A DNA stretch of 64,000 bases from the NCBI RefSeq assembly GCF_910592395.1, contig NC_088324.1:5484953-5548952 (forward strand). Reading direction: 5' to 3'. Origin of the DNA: Lineus longissimus (lineage: Eukaryota; Nemertea; Pilidiophora; Heteronemertea; Lineidae). The position numbers were made by a program, and so were the translations under genes. A model generated the notes under the pieces. The model did no database searches. It was not told where the DNA came from and was given only the letters and a program-made list of their open reading frames with translations. Below, in pieces: positions 44,307 to 56,461 of the stretch; the first letter of the stretch is position 1; the number at the start of each line of letters is the position of its first letter.

Positions 44307-46607
44307 ATGACATCGTTATTGCCGTCCTTTCTTTCTTCTTTGGGTGTTCCACCCTTTGTTCTGGACCTCCTGCCCTTCAGGGCGGGTTTTCGAGGTCCGT
44401 TTATGGGTGTATCGGGGATTCATAGTCCCCGGCCCGGTTCTTCCCCGTGTCGGGGTGCGCGTAGTTCCGCCCCCATTGGACCGGACCCTTCCGCCCCAGG
44501 TATGCCTTCCTCTTCTCCCGGCACCGCCGGCAAGAAGATGAAGAAGGTGAGGAGAGGGGCACGACCCTCAAAGGGAAGGGGGTCTTTGACTCCCTCTCCC
44601 TCGCCCTCCTCACGGACCCCCGCTAAGCGGCGAGGTCCACGGGGCTCGGGGGGGTTTCGACCCCTCCCGACCCCTCCCCCCAGGCCGGGCACCCCTCTTT
44701 TGGGGGTGTGCCCCCTGGGGAGGCCTTGGGTTGAGTGTTGGTGACCCTGATTCAGGGACACTCTCCAGGGCTAGCCCTGCCCTCCTTCCAGGGGGCAGGG
44801 CTCCGGGTGGGACTCTGGACGTATTACGTCCAGATCCCCCCGCCGACGCCCCCACCTGTCATGGGTTGGTGAGCAGCGTCGCCCCCGGTGAGCCGCCTGT
44901 TATTTCAGGTGTGCTCCCCCGTCCCCCTCCGGGGTTTGCGACGGGGTTGCGGCCGCTGCCCTTGCCGGCGGCAGCTGGCTCTGCCAGCGCCACGGTTGAG
45001 TCCACGGCCACTCCGGGGATCCGCCACCCCTTCGCTTTGGGGCGGGCTCGTCCGTCCGACCCTCACTCTGTGAGTCAGTCGTCTCTTCGGACGCCCCCTG
45101 GCAGGGCAAGACCGGTTTTCACCTTCCCGTCTTTGCCGCCGTTCACCGCACCCGGAGGTGTCCTACCCGGTGTGGGTAGGGGGTCGGTGATCGACCACTA
45201 TTCACGGGCGAGGGGCCCTGGTGCCCCCCCCCCCCGTTATGGGTGCCGTCAGACCGTCTATTTCCCCGGTCCGACCCCACCCTGCTCTGTCGGGTATGTC
45301 GGGGTTGACGGGTGTGGCTGCCGATCAGACATGCCCCCTCCCCCCCCCCCCTCGCGTGTCTGCCCCACGGGAGTCCGATTTGAGCTCTGAGCCTCTGCCT
45401 CTTGCTTCCTCTCTCAGGGAGGAGCAACGGCAGTTGCTTAGGAGCCTGACGGACCGCATGGAGGCTTCCAACCTCCATGACAGGTCCTCGGCTCGCCCGG
45501 CCGAGAGGCCGGTGGCTTTTGATTTGAGTCATCAGCCAATGGACTGTGAGTTTAGCGACTCACAGTCTTTTTCGGCCTCTCAGGTTGACCCCCCCTCTGG
45601 GGGTGAGTTCTCCGCCATTGTCGCGGGTATGCGCGACTTGCGCGCTCTTGTTGGGCAATTTGTGCCGCAAGACACATGTCCTCTCCCGACGGTCAACCCC
45701 GCCCTCGGTAAGGTGCCGTTCAACTTGTTCGGCGACGCCTCCGAGCAGGAGTCGGATGCGGTCCCTGACCGGGCTTTCCAGGAATTGCCTGCGTCTCCGG
45801 CCCTGATTAGAGCCTCCACATGGTTGGATACGGCTCTCAGGGATACAGCACCTTCTTGCGGGGGTCACCAGCGCGCCCTGGTCTCGACGCTCCCATCTAC
45901 GGGGGGGCCGGGTGCCTGGACTCAGGCTGGGAAGCAATTCACGACCGCTTCCCCTCAAAGCCTGTCCTATAGACCCGATTATTATCGGGTCCCACCGTCG
46001 GGAACCGACCCGGTTTCACTGTCGCCCCTCAAGGACGTCATCCAACTTTCGGATTTGGTACCCCCTAAAGTCCTCTCTTCTTCGGCCTTAAAGGATGCGA
46101 AGAATGACGAGGCCCTGGCTAAGGAGACCCAGGCGGTATTATCTTACGCCGACCTGACTCTGTGTGCCCTTACCAGGTCTTTAGCCGTGGATGCCTCGGA
46201 GGAACAGCGTATTCTCACGATGTCCCTTCAGCAGTCCCTGCAGCATGCCAGTGATCTGACTGCTGAGCAGGCGGCTAAGGCGTGCTAAAACGCCGCGACC
46301 TGCTCATCGGGGGGGGGGGGGGTTGAGCACGGTCATGTCCCACTTTCTGCGGGGGGCATTAAGGATCGCTCCAATGAGCGGCCCTTTCTTGTTCCATGAC
46401 TCCCTGCCTGACACCATGGGTGCTCAGGCACAGTCTGATCGCCTGATGGAGTCAGTCTCGACTCCCCAGGCCGCCCCCCGTCCGCGTTCCTATTCACAGG
46501 CCGCGGGCAGGGGACAACAGGTGGGGTCTCGACGCCCCCGAGGTTCGTCGGCTCCTCGTGAGCCCTCGTCCTCGCATGGCTCCTCCTCCTTTCGTCCCCA
46601 AGGGTAG
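44307..46607 (+). pseudogene. DIRS gag-like ORF1 region, split over several frames
   Basis: Open segments in alternating frames (44307-44744, 44731-45390, 45221-46288, 46323-46607) with one compositional style, Pro/Ser/Arg-rich then helical (VLSYADLTLCALTRSLAVDA, EEQRILTMSLQQSLQHA), as in DIRS ORF1 proteins. The breaks coincide with C or G homopolymers (about 45227-45235, 45340-45350, 46309-46322), so slippage or sequencing error are both plausible causes. The last segment is basic and Gln/Gly/Ser-rich, suggesting nucleic-acid binding. Confidence 0.65.
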
Positions 46608-46759
46608 GCAGAAGCTGCGGCTCCCTCTCGCCGCTCCAATAAGCGCCACCGCTCCTCAGGCAGGGGCGGAGGCGGCGGGCAGCCCAAGCGTCCCTTCCAA
46701 GAGAAGGGTCGCGGGGGCAAGCGCAAGTGACTCTTTAGTCCTTCTTCCTGCGCCTTCAG

Positions 46760-48660
46760 GTGGCGCCCCCACAGTTGGCGTCGTGGGTGGCAGACTGCGA
46801 CACTTCGCAGACTTTTGGGACCGGTGGTGTCAAAAAGACTCCCCGTGCCGTATATGCTCCGACACGGTGTCCGATTGGACTTTTCCCGTCCCCCCCCCCC
46901 CCTATGACGTCGACTCCCACCCCGATGTCCCCGCCAGTAGACCCCGTCAGGGCGCTTGCCCTTCGATCGGAGGTCCTGTCTCTTCTCAAGAAGCAGGCAG
47001 TGAGGCTGGTGGACAACCATTCCTCCCCGGGCTTTTACAGCCACGTCTTCTTGGTCCCCAAGAAGTCAGGGAAGTGGAGACTGGTCATCGACCTGTCCAC
47101 CTTGAATTGGTTCCTCCGGGTCCCCAGCTTCAAGATGGAGACAACCAGGTCAGTAGCGGTCGCAGTGCAGCCCAACGATTGGGCTATCTCTCTGGACCTT
47201 CAGGACGCCTATTTACACGTCCCGGTCCATCCAGAGTTTCAGCCCTTCCTTCGTTTTTTCTTCGAAGGAAAGGTTTATCAGTTTCAGGCCCTTCCTTTCG
47301 GCCTGGCTTCTGCTCTGCTGATTTTCACAACAGTCGTCAAGGCGTTTGCCGCGCCTATTCACGCCAGGGGCTTAAAGCTCCATTGCTATCTCGACGACTG
47401 GCTGCTACGGCACCAGGCTCATCGCCGTCTGGGAAAGGAGGCAAAGTTACTGCTCATCACAAACGGACAGGTAGGGTGGTTGTTAAATTGGGACAAATCC
47501 GAGCTGGACCCAGCTCATGATTATGTCTTCGTGGGGGTGCGATTTCGCACACGAGAGGGCCTGATGTCCCCTCCTCCGGACCGAATTCGCAAGATTCGGT
47601 CCTTGGTCGGGATTTTTCACCGTCAGGACAGCGCCACAGCCCGACAGTTTCTGTCGCTGCTGGGGCTGCTCAATTCGGCAGCGGACCAGGTTCCTTTCGG
47701 CCGCACTCCAGCTCCTCCTGCTGTCGAGTTGGCGTCCATTCACGGACTCCCTCGACCAGCGGATATTTATCCCGGGGTCTCTCCTGAGGGAGGTGTGGAA
47801 TTTCTGGGCTCCGCGGAGTGCAGCTCAGCCCTCCGTCGCCCCAGATGTCCCTGTTCACGGACGCCTCCCTTTATGGTTGGGGCGCCCATTTGAACGAAGG
47901 GGACCTGACCACCAAGGGCACGTGGTCAGAGGGGGATGCGCGTCTTTTGATCAATATCCTCGAGATGCAGGCTGTCAACCTGGCCGTGAGGGCCTTCACG
48001 TCTCATCTGAGGGGTCACAGGGTTTCTCTTTTCTCCGACAATTCGACGGTGGTCGCTTATATTCGGAGACAGGGGGGGACGAGATCCGACACATTGTGCC
48101 GTCTCACTTGGGAGCTCCTGCAGCTTTGTCGCCGCTTGGATATCCAGCTCCTCCCCCGTCACATCCCCGGCAAGAGAAATATCTTGGCCGACGCCCTTTC
48201 CAGGTCGGACCGTCTGGTCCAGACAGAGTGGACCCTCCATCGTGAGGTGGTCTCTCGCCTGGGGGCCTTGTGGGATGCGCCGGTCGTGGACTTGTTTGCG
48301 ACTCGGTTGAACAAGAGGTTCCCCCTGTACTACTCAACCCTCCCGGACGGGGAGGCCTTGGGAGTGGACAGCCTGTCGGCCTCCTGGGACGGCCTCAGTG
48401 CTTATGCATACCCGCCAACCCCTCTGTTGCTACCGGTACTCAACAAGGTGGCCAGTTAACGGGTCAGACTTTGTCTGATAGCACCGTGCTGGCCGAACCA
48501 GGCCTGGTTCCCGGTTCTGCTGGAGCTGCTGACGGATCACCCCCGCCGCCTGCCGGCGTGGGACCGTCTGCTTTATCACCCGATCGGCCGGGTCTATCAT
48601 CAAGACCCTTCTTTTTACAGGCTTCACGCCTGGAGGCTGTCGGGTATTTCCTCCGAGAGA
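46760..48660 (+). pseudogene. DIRS reverse transcriptase / RNase H / methyltransferase-like ORF2, frameshifted
   Basis: RT motifs: FLVPKKSGKWRLVIDLSTLN, ISLDLQDAYLHVPVHPEF, ALPFGLASA and the catalytic YLDD (LHCYLDDWLL), all intact. A frameshift near 47700 moves to the LLLLSSWRPFTDSLDQRIF frame and a second near 47815 to the RNase H frame: SLFTDASLYGWGAHL, ILEMQAVNLA, VSLFSDNSTVVAYI, NILADALSR. The next block, VVDLFATRLNKRFPLYYS, is typical of DIRS. One in-frame TAA (48457-48459) interrupts the continuation VRLCLIAPCWPNQAWFPVLL into the C-terminal methyltransferase-like region, which overlaps the recombinase frame. Confidence 0.88.
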
Positions 48661-49696
48661 GAGGCTTTTCGGAAGACGTTATCCGTAAAGTCGCCCAACC
48701 TCAGAGACAGTCTACCCTTGATTCATACGATAGCAAGTGGGCTGTCTTTCGAGACTGGTGTCGGGAGCACGGAGTTTCTTCGGTCGCTCCCTCTCTTCCC
48801 AACTTCCTCGACTTCTTGAATTTTCTATTCTCGGTCCGGAAGTTTTTTGTTCAGGGAGTGAAAGGTTATCGCTCCGCCGTTTCGGTCACCTTAAAGCTGA
48901 CTGAATCGTGGCAACCATCTTGGGATGACGCTGTTTCATCGTTGCTTCGCAATATGTCTTTGGAGCGTCCTCGCTCCATTCAGCTCTCTCCCAAGTGGGA
49001 CCTCTCGCTGGTCTTAAGGGCTCTCATGAAATTTCCATTTGAACCCATGCATCAGGCAGATTTTAAACATCTGACCTTTAAGACCGTTTTTTCCTGGTGG
49101 CTTTGGCCACGGCACAGCGGCGGTCTGAGCTCCATGCTTTAGCATTTGATAAATTGGCTTTCACTGAGAGGGGCGCGGTCCTAGAATTTGTCCCAGGCTT
49201 TCTGGCTAAAAACCAGGCGCCGCACACCTCCAGGCGCCCGGTTTTTATCCCCTCGTTATCCGCTACGGTCTCTAGAGACCTCCCGGACAGAACTCTCTGT
49301 CCTGTTCGGGCATTGAAGTTCTATTCTAATAAGACTAAGGAGCCTGCTGTTCGCCTAGGCAGGAAGCGCCTCTTTTTGTCTTATAGAGAGGGGTTTACTA
49401 GGGAGATAGCTGCAGCCACGGTCGCCAGATGGTTAGTGGCCACCATACGGATGGCTTATTCTATTACACTCGGTTCTCCGGAGCTTCGTCGCCTAGGCGC
49501 CATTACGGCCTACGAGATTCGGGCCATTTCTACTTCGTGGGCCGAGTATAAGGGAGTGGCGCTGAACGAGGTTTTAGATGCGGCTACGAGGAGTTCTCAC
49601 TCTACATTCTCCCAGTATTATATGCGCGATCGTTCCAGGTTAACAGATGGTATGCTGTCTCTTGGTCCAGTTGTCGCTGCTCAGCACGTGGTCTAG
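48500..49696 (+). pseudogene. DIRS tyrosine recombinase, one frameshift, altered catalytic His
   Basis: The N-terminal core-binding part (YFLRERGFSEDVIRKV, STLDSYDSKWAVFRDWC, VKGYRSAVSV) is in one frame up to about 49095. A T6 run there (GTTTTTTCC) shifts the frame, and the catalytic part continues from 49097: TAQRRSELHAL (catalytic Arg), then AYEIRAISTSWA, where the first residue of the H-x-x-R box is Tyr, then FSQYYMRD with the nucleophile Tyr. Such enzymes join circular cDNA to target DNA without target duplication. Confidence 0.85.
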
Positions 49697-50149
49697 GTGT
49701 TTCCCTGCCTAGACCACTCGTCGATTTTCTCTCCTGCTGGCTGTCTTGTCCTCCCTCCTTTTTAACCGGGGGGGGGGGGGGGGGTGTTCTATAGACTGTC
49801 GCCGGGTCTTCGGGCCCGCGCGTTCGCCCCGTCCAGCTGTCCTAGGGTTCAGCCGCCTAGGACTTTTGAGAGTTAGTCAGTGAGGCCCATGTTATTCTGG
49901 GGCGTGCTTTCCTTCTTGTAAAAAAAAATAAATTTTTTCCACATTGTGTCTCTTGACGATTTGTGCTGAGCTTATACCGTGTTGAGGTGGTTTTGTCCCC
50001 GTCTTGGAGGGGATGGGTTTTCCCAGTTATGCTTCCCTTTGTTATCAAAGTGCCTGTTGACCTCTAGCCCTGGTTTACCCCAAGCATTCTTTCTCTGGGT
50101 CCCCTGGGCTCACCCGTTGGGTTCTGCTGCGCAGCTTGGAGACAGTTCA

Positions 50150-50556
50150 CTTCACTACATGGTAAGTCACCGTTTACCCTCCTTCCTTTGGTTGTTGGTA
50201 TTCGATGCAAAAGTCTGACCTAGGTAGAGTATGAACGACATAAAATTTCCATTTCCTGTGGAAATGTCATTTTATTAGTTCATACCTACCCAGGTCAGAC
50301 TACCCGCCCTGCCTGTCCCCACAGCAACGGGACTTATTCGGTGCGCTCGAGTAATAAGTACTAATGATGGCGGCTCACACGAGGCAGAGGCTGTATAGGG
50401 GCGCCGCCTAGGTGTAGCTAAGCGAACTAGCCAAGATATTTCTATTATAAATAGATTATTTCTTCCTCGGGTGTGTCCGAATGGAGTACACATGCAAAAG
50501 TCTGACCTGGGTAGGTATGAACTAATAAAATGACATTTCCACAGGAAATGGAAAAT
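50150..50556. repeat. DIRS right terminal / internal complementary region
   Basis: 50358-50518 pairs with the left terminus. 50247-50300 is an exact reverse complement of 50503-50556 (CTAATAAAATGACATTTCCA core). 50217-50250 pairs with 43838-43872. Confidence 0.75.
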
Positions 50557-51074
50557 CCCATCCTCCTGGCAGCAGTAGAGAACCTGTCCGATATTGCAGA
50601 GTCTGTAAACCACAGCGATAACGAACTGTTCAAGTTAACACTTAAGGCATGCAGGGAAAATGACACAGGCGGCCCCCTTCAGGGTCTCGTAGTTAAACTC
50701 CTAAGCAACGACACAGCAAAGAAAACCCAGACAGCCGTAGATAGCTGGAAAAAAGCCATCAGAAAAGAGGAAAGGGAAAAAGTTAAAGACAAACCTGGCC
50801 CATCCAAGGAAGCGGCTAACCCCCCTCCCCCTCCCCAGAATTTTTGGCCCCCCATAGGTCCCTCCAATGGCCCCTATTGGCAACCGCCTTTCAGAGGGCA
50901 CTACACCGGTAGATCAAGGGGCCCAGGCAGAGGTTGGGGCGCGCAAAGGGGAGCGAATAGTGGGTTTAGGGGACGCTCATGTTATTTCTGCAAATCTTCA
51001 GACCATTTTGTGTCATCTTGTCCCTATAACACCTTCAAAGACGTCAGTATACCGAAAAATAGATCAACGATTGG
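50545..51074 (+). CDS. Gag-like exon with CCHC zinc knuckle
   Basis: The frame is open from 50530. A splice acceptor (GACATTTCCACAG, AG at 50543-50544) gives an exon starting GAAATG in phase 0, matching the donor at 43808. N-terminal helical part: ILLAAVENLSDIAESVNHSD, ELFKLTLKACRENDTGG. Then a Lys/Glu stretch, a Pro/Gly/Arg-rich linker and a CX2CX4HX4C zinc knuckle (CYFCKSSDHFVSSC), the nucleocapsid signature of retroelement gag. A donor (GATTGG then GTAACG, GT at 51075) sits on the stop codon at 51076-51078. The start of this exon overlaps the DIRS terminal repeat. Confidence 0.6.
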
Positions 51075-51244
51075 GTAACGACCCAGACTAGGCCTATGCA
51101 ACTCAATTCATGCCAAGTACCGGTCACTCTTTCTGCCTCTCTCCTGGGGACACTGATTTCCTAAGAAGGGGTGGAGAGGGTCGCCTCTCTGGTTGACTTG
51201 TGCTGGATTCTTGAGATTTTCAGTCTTTCACTCGTCATTTTCAG

Positions 51245-51970
51245 GCGATCCCTTCGTGGGAATTCGACACCTCGTTCGATCCGGTAAAAGCTACACACGA
51301 AAAACGCGACAATGCAGCATGGGTCAATTACAGTGGTGACCCTCTCCACTCCCCCCAGGAGAATCCCTCCATAATTGAAAAAGACTGGAATAATTTTCGG
51401 TGCAACGACTGGAACCAGCTCCTGGAATCTTTACCTTTACGTGATCCCAATAATTTTGTAGCAGGTGAATCGCATAGGCCCACATAATTGATTAACTGGA
51501 ACCGGGTACTAACGGAAGTGAACGATGAACAATCCATGTTAGTTAAAAAATGGTTGAATGAGGGCGTGGACGTACACGATTTCTTAAAACCATTCAAAGG
51601 CAGCTTCAACGGGGTCCTTCTTGACAGCGACATCCCTCCGCCAACCATCATCCACAGCCACAAAAGTTGCGAACCTTTCAAAGACGAAATTGCTCAACAA
51701 CTTGAGGAGGGCATCAGAAACGGGTCCCTAGAACTACTAGGAAAGGTTGGGGAGGTCGAACCACCTCGCCTAGTCCATCCTCTACTAATGGTCATTCAGC
51801 CAAACAAACACAGGTTATGCAACGACCAAAGATTTCTTAAACTATTCATGAAATCAATGCCATTCTCTTTAGAGGGTCTAAAATTAATCCCGTCCTTGTT
51901 GGAAGAAGGGGATTTTATGTCATCATCAGATGAAAAATCGGCATACATGGGGGTCCGATTGTCCTTGTAA
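51245..51970 (+). pseudogene. Reverse-transcriptase N-terminal fragment (tyrosine-recombinase-element type), truncated
   Basis: An acceptor (TCGTCATTTTCAG) opens a frame with SWEFDTSFDPVKATHEKRDN and WNQLLESLPLRDPNNFV, a TAA at 51485-51487, then WNRVLTEVNDEQ, KKWLNEGVDVHDFLKPF, EPPRLVHPLLMVIQPNKHRL, CNDQRFLKLFMKSMPFSLEG and FMSSSDEKSAYMGVRLS. The 'RLVHPL...K.RLC.D.R.LN......PF.L' style is that of RTs in a DIRS/Ngaro-like group common in marine invertebrates. It stops before the catalytic YxDD box. Related only distantly to the DIRS RT at 46760. Confidence 0.65.
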
Positions 51971-53117
51971 CTTCTGGTAATTTTGACAAATGTCGCTTCC
52001 ACCTGTTATTCGCCAGCTACCATATTCTCTCGCCTTGTAATTCGTTTTCTTCCACCTAGTCCCGAATGGAACATACGAGATATATGAGTTGGAGTTATCC
52101 GAGATTGGATGACATTGATTAAATTTTGAAAGGCACGGGCTTATACGAATTTAGCTCTCGCTTTCTTCGGTAAAAATGTGTAAAGCAAAGTGTAAATGTA
52201 CACCTACTCAAGAAATTAGTATTGTAAATTGTATTTCATTTTGTAATAAATAAAAGAAAGAAAATATATCACGTCTCGACATCACTTATATTACATCGGC
52301 CCTCTGATCTTCTATCTTAGAGTTGGTTTTTTTAGGTTTGGGTGATCAACTCTAACATAAAAAATCATGGGGCCACTCTCCTCACTAGAGGTAGGCACTT
52401 CTAGTGGCACGAAGAAGTGATGGTGGGGAGCCAATTGCCCCCACATCTTCACTAACATGAGATCCTGCACGTGATGTCACACCAGTTCTGGATACGGAGT
52501 CACCACCAACGCCCAAGGAGTGCGAGACACTATCAAGGAATGTAGTATCTAAAGAAATCCCGTAGCCAACTCAATGCATACATCACTTCCTACGGATTTT
52601 CAAATCAACAACACCTTCCACAGACAGTGGGCGATATGAATAAAGACTAGCAAATGCTTTACTTCAATTTTGTACAGAAAGGCCAAATGCAAATATACAT
52701 GGAGTTTTAGATAAAATATTCGCTAGCCATTATTCATATCACCCAAATAACCCTTCAATTGGTAAACGTAAACCCTACATGGCCACATCCAAATTCATAA
52801 CATACCGCTCGCCTCAACACCGTGCAGAGCATGGATATTTGCTAGAGTAATGTACTAATAGACTAACAATTTTTGTATTGTTCTGACCACGACAGCATTC
52901 AATTTCTACTTCCATCGCACCTGGATGAACACTTGTGAAGAGAACGGCACATTGGAACAATGCGATTCGAATAGAGTTTGAATATCGAATCGATATTACC
53001 GTACCATATTCAACACCTCTTCAGTTTACTGCAGCTGGATTCTAACAGAGGATGTAGACGATTCAACAATGATTCGCTGGATTACATAGTTGTGAAGAAT
53101 TGGAGAGTCTCTCTCTA
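51971..53117. other. Downstream of the gag/RT fragment, no gene recognised
   Basis: A polyadenylation-type hexamer AATAAA at 52244-52249 could end a transcript of the spliced gag-like unit. The rest shows no exon or repeat I can support. Confidence 0.4.
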
Positions 53118-53310
53118 CAGAGTTCAGTGACTATTCCAACTACACCAACACTCCAAAATGAAGTGTAGTCCTCTTCGGGCCCAGTGTTTAAACAAAAGTA
53201 GTTCTAACGCTATACGGTAATTAGAGGCGATGACGCGTTGTTCATGCAGCCACCTCTGGTGTTTGTCTAACACCGATTGAAAAAACTACTAGTCCGGTAT
53301 CTGCCCATTC

Positions 53311-54018
53311 CGCCTTAACTTTATTCGCCTTATCCAATTTTGCCTTCTCCCATTTAGCCTTCTCCTAACTTGCCTTTTCTCAATTCGCCTTCTACGATTT
53401 CGCCATCGTCTTATCTCGCCTTTGTTCCAATTGGCCTTCTTCTTAACTCGCCTTCCTCTCATCTTGCCTCATCCTAGTTTGCCTTTTCTTATTTCGCCTT
53501 TGTCCTATTCTGCCTTGGTTCCATCCTGCCTTATCTCATCTTGCCTTTTCTTGATTGACCTTTGTGTCAATTCGCCTTCTTCCCATTTTGCCTTCTCCCG
53601 TTTCGCCATATCTCACCTCGCCTTTTATCAATCCGCCTTTGCTTATCTTGCCTTTGTTCTATTTTGCCTTGTTGTCAATTCGTCTTCGTTTTTTACCTTG
53701 CCTTTGTCTCATTACGCCTTCATCCCATTTTGCCTTCTCTCATATCGCCATATCTTGCCTCGCCTTTTATTACTCCGCCTTCGCTCTATTTTGCCTTGTT
53801 GTCAATTAGCCTTCGTTTATCTCGCCTGTTTTATTTTGCCTTTGACTCATTACGCCTTCTTCCCATTTTGCCTTCTCTCGTTTTGAGATACGGATCTCCC
53901 CTTACCTTTCATCAACTCGCCTTCGCTTATCTGCCTTTAGTTCTATTTCGCCGTGTTGTCAATTCGCCCTTGTTTTTCATTCCATTCTGCATTTTCTCAT
54001 CTTGCCTTTTCTAGATTT
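53311..54018. repeat. Left array of 15/16-bp units of the foldback element
   Basis: Units such as CCTTATCCAATTTTG, CCTTCTCCCATTTAG and CCTTTTCTTATTTCG follow each other with period 15-16. The long pyrimidine-rich ORFs over this array (rich in Leu, Pro, Ser, Phe) are by-products. Confidence 0.9.
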
Positions 54019-54776
54019 GGCGAATGCAGGATGGGGAGGAAAACCGCCTCCTCACCATTGTTCAGAAAGTCACTGTTTTACTTACACATGTTGCCAATTT
54101 CGTTTGCTGTACTTGCCAGTGTAGGTGATGTGGATGCCAATAAAGACTAGCTGAATGGTCTGGGAATATCTCTAAGTCGTCAGAACGAAGGTTTAATGAG
54201 TTGGAGACTTTGAAGTGGAGGAGTGAAACTTGGTACTTATTAGGGTTTGTCTCAGTGACACTAGGGTAGTCCACTGCGTCAGGAGTGTAGTAAAGTACTA
54301 GTAGTTACTGATACGAATACTTGATATCGTGCTAGTGAGGTGTTTGCAGCTGATGGAGCTGGGGAGTTGGGACCATATCTCCAACATTCAGAGCTTTTAT
54401 GAGATTAACTCAAAAGAGAACATTAAAACTGTTGGAAGTTATGACATTATCCAGTCATATAACTAATTGCCCTATTAAGTTGGTATCCAAGAAAAGGATA
54501 AATCTAACGTTTTATAATGGATGAATATAATTTCCTCTTTAATATCAAAATATGAAACTAAAACAGTATACAATATCAAACTATGCAAATGTAACAAAAC
54601 AGTTAACGATATTGAATCTTTAAACAAGCAGATCAATACAGAACATCGGCCTTATGATATCACAATGAGCACATACCTCAAAATGTCCATGCTATGCATT
54701 TATGGTCATAATAGGCTTATTGCAGAATTGAACGGGGAAACTTTCATTTTAAAACTACATGTATACATATATTATA

Positions 54777-55080
54777 AGAAATGGCCTCCAGCGGTTCATG
54801 AAGACGATTCATGACATCTAAAAAAATAAATCAATATGAAATGCATCACAAACATCATCATGACTACCAGCAGACCATTCAAAATCGATTCTAAAATATA
54901 CTAAGCTTGAATATGTTCCAGTAAATAAATCAACTATAGTATTATTTACCGTATAAGCTATATGAGACTAAATGAGAAATGGCCTCCGGCGGTTCATGAA
55001 GACGATTTATGACATCTAAAAAAATAAATCAATATGAAATGCATCACAAACATCATCATGACTACCAGTAGACCATTTAG
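54777..55080. repeat. Direct repeat in the foldback element core
   Basis: 54777-54886 and 54974-55080 are near identical (AATGGCCTCC(A/G)GCGGTTCATG onward), period about 197 bp. Confidence 0.85.
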
Positions 55081-55479
55081 TTGAGTCAATCTTTCATATA
55101 GCGGTACCCCACCCAAGCCCTACAAAAGAGCCAAGCTTAGATGAGTATCGTTGTGGTATGCTCATGCGTAGAAATCCTCAAATCTCTCAAAAACTAAATC
55201 AGTAATAATATCCAACGTACCGTACCTCTATAGAATGTGTACCTCATCTATATGTCTATCAGGTTTGGTGAAAATTGGCAAAGTAGATTTCGAGATATAA
55301 TAATGATAATTAATAATTACAGGATAGGGCCTTTCCATTGTGATGTACCTTGCTCAAAGCGCTTTTGGGATACTTTTATGTTATTACCGCGGCCTCTACA
55401 GATATCAATCTGGGGTTTCAAAGAACGGCTACTAAGTGATCATTTGAACTCGAACAGACCGAGAACTACATGTAAGTAG

Positions 55480-55555
55480 CCAAACAACCGGGAGTCGAAC
55501 CCACGACCTTTCGATCGTGAGCTGGACGCTTAACTACTGCGCTACCGCTGCCCCT
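55480..55555 (-). repeat. tRNA-derived SINE head in the foldback core
   Basis: The reverse strand reads GGGGCAGCGGTAGCGCAGTA (A box with a tRNA-like 5' end), followed about 35 bases later by GTGGGTTCGACTCCCGG (B box and T arm). The anticodon stem does not pair well, so this is a pol III SINE head and not a functional tRNA gene. Confidence 0.6.
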
Positions 55556-56461
55556 GATATGGAGATTCGCAATGCATTGTTCCATTAGGATCCACTCTGG
55601 CCAGGACATACGCCTTCGTTAAGCAAGGGGTCTATTATTCGCAGGGGGGGGGGGGGCAGTGTTTTGAGTAGTTTAATGATTCTGTTCAAAAAAACTTTGG
55701 GACTTGTATTATCTCATGCTAAGTTATAGCATTGCTGTGAATGAAGAACATCAAACATACCAAAACCATCTAAAGGGAACACTGCGAGGGACGTTCTTGA
55801 GAGCTAACTCATTCTGTGAGAAGTCCTCATAATTCCCCAATGATCAAAGGAATACATCTTCCAGATTGCTGGATTTGAGTAGGCCTATTAACCATAGTCC
55901 ATAATAAAGAACTTCAGAAGCACTCACACTTTGAATGATCAATAAAATACTTAGCACCCCCATCCCTCCTATATAGTACCAGGTCACAAGTCTTACTCAT
56001 CAAAGAATGCCAAAACACTATGCCAAAATATTTCCGTGAAAGACTTGGAAAACTCTAAGATTTGACAAACATGGGTAAAGATACTAAGTTGGTTTTGGAG
56101 ATACATGTAAGCTTACATGCAGATAGTTCAGAAGTTATGAAGATTTGAAAATATTGGTAATTAAGCAGCAGCCTTGGGTAGGGTACCAAAACATAATTCG
56201 TGGAAACACTCTTATATGAAAGATTGGCCCCACAAACATGGGTAAAAGAGACAAAAGTCTTTTGTAATATGGTATGTAATGTAATATGACTATAATGGCT
56301 GAGAAGTTATCTACACTTGTAATTTTGGCAATGTCTACCGGGTTTTGGTTGGGGGTACCCCCGAATGGACCCTAGAAGCCCTTCAACACTGTTGAAGACA
56401 CTTTCATATGAAAGATTGACTTAACAAACATGGGTAAAGACACCAAGTTTGTTGCAAAGTA

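Larger units (their letters stand above)
43843..50556 (+). mobile_element. DIRS-type tyrosine-recombinase retrotransposon, decayed
   Basis: Order is gag-like region, RT, RNase H, methyltransferase-like tail overlapped by a tyrosine recombinase, between inverted termini. 43843-44018 is the reverse complement of 50358-50518 (landmarks TATACAGCCTCTGCCTCGTG, GCTAGTTCGCTTAGCTACAC, CCAGGTCAGACTTTTGCATG). Further complementary pieces at 50217-50300 match the outer ends, as expected for the internal complementary region of DIRS elements. There are no LTRs and no integrase, as in this order. GC content is far above the neighbours. At least four frameshifts and one nonsense codon make it non-functional. 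Confidence 0.9.

Noticed and set aside
44401-45958. Several long minus-strand ORFs in the GC-rich DIRS region
   Set aside because: They are antisense shadows of the gag-like frames in GC-rich DNA where stop codons are rare; they show no domain signature.
53422-54014. Long overlapping plus-strand ORFs rich in Leu, Pro, Ser and Phe
   Set aside because: They are translations of the 15/16-bp tandem array, which stays open in more than one frame because it is pyrimidine-rich. The same holds for the minus-strand frames at 56571-57481.
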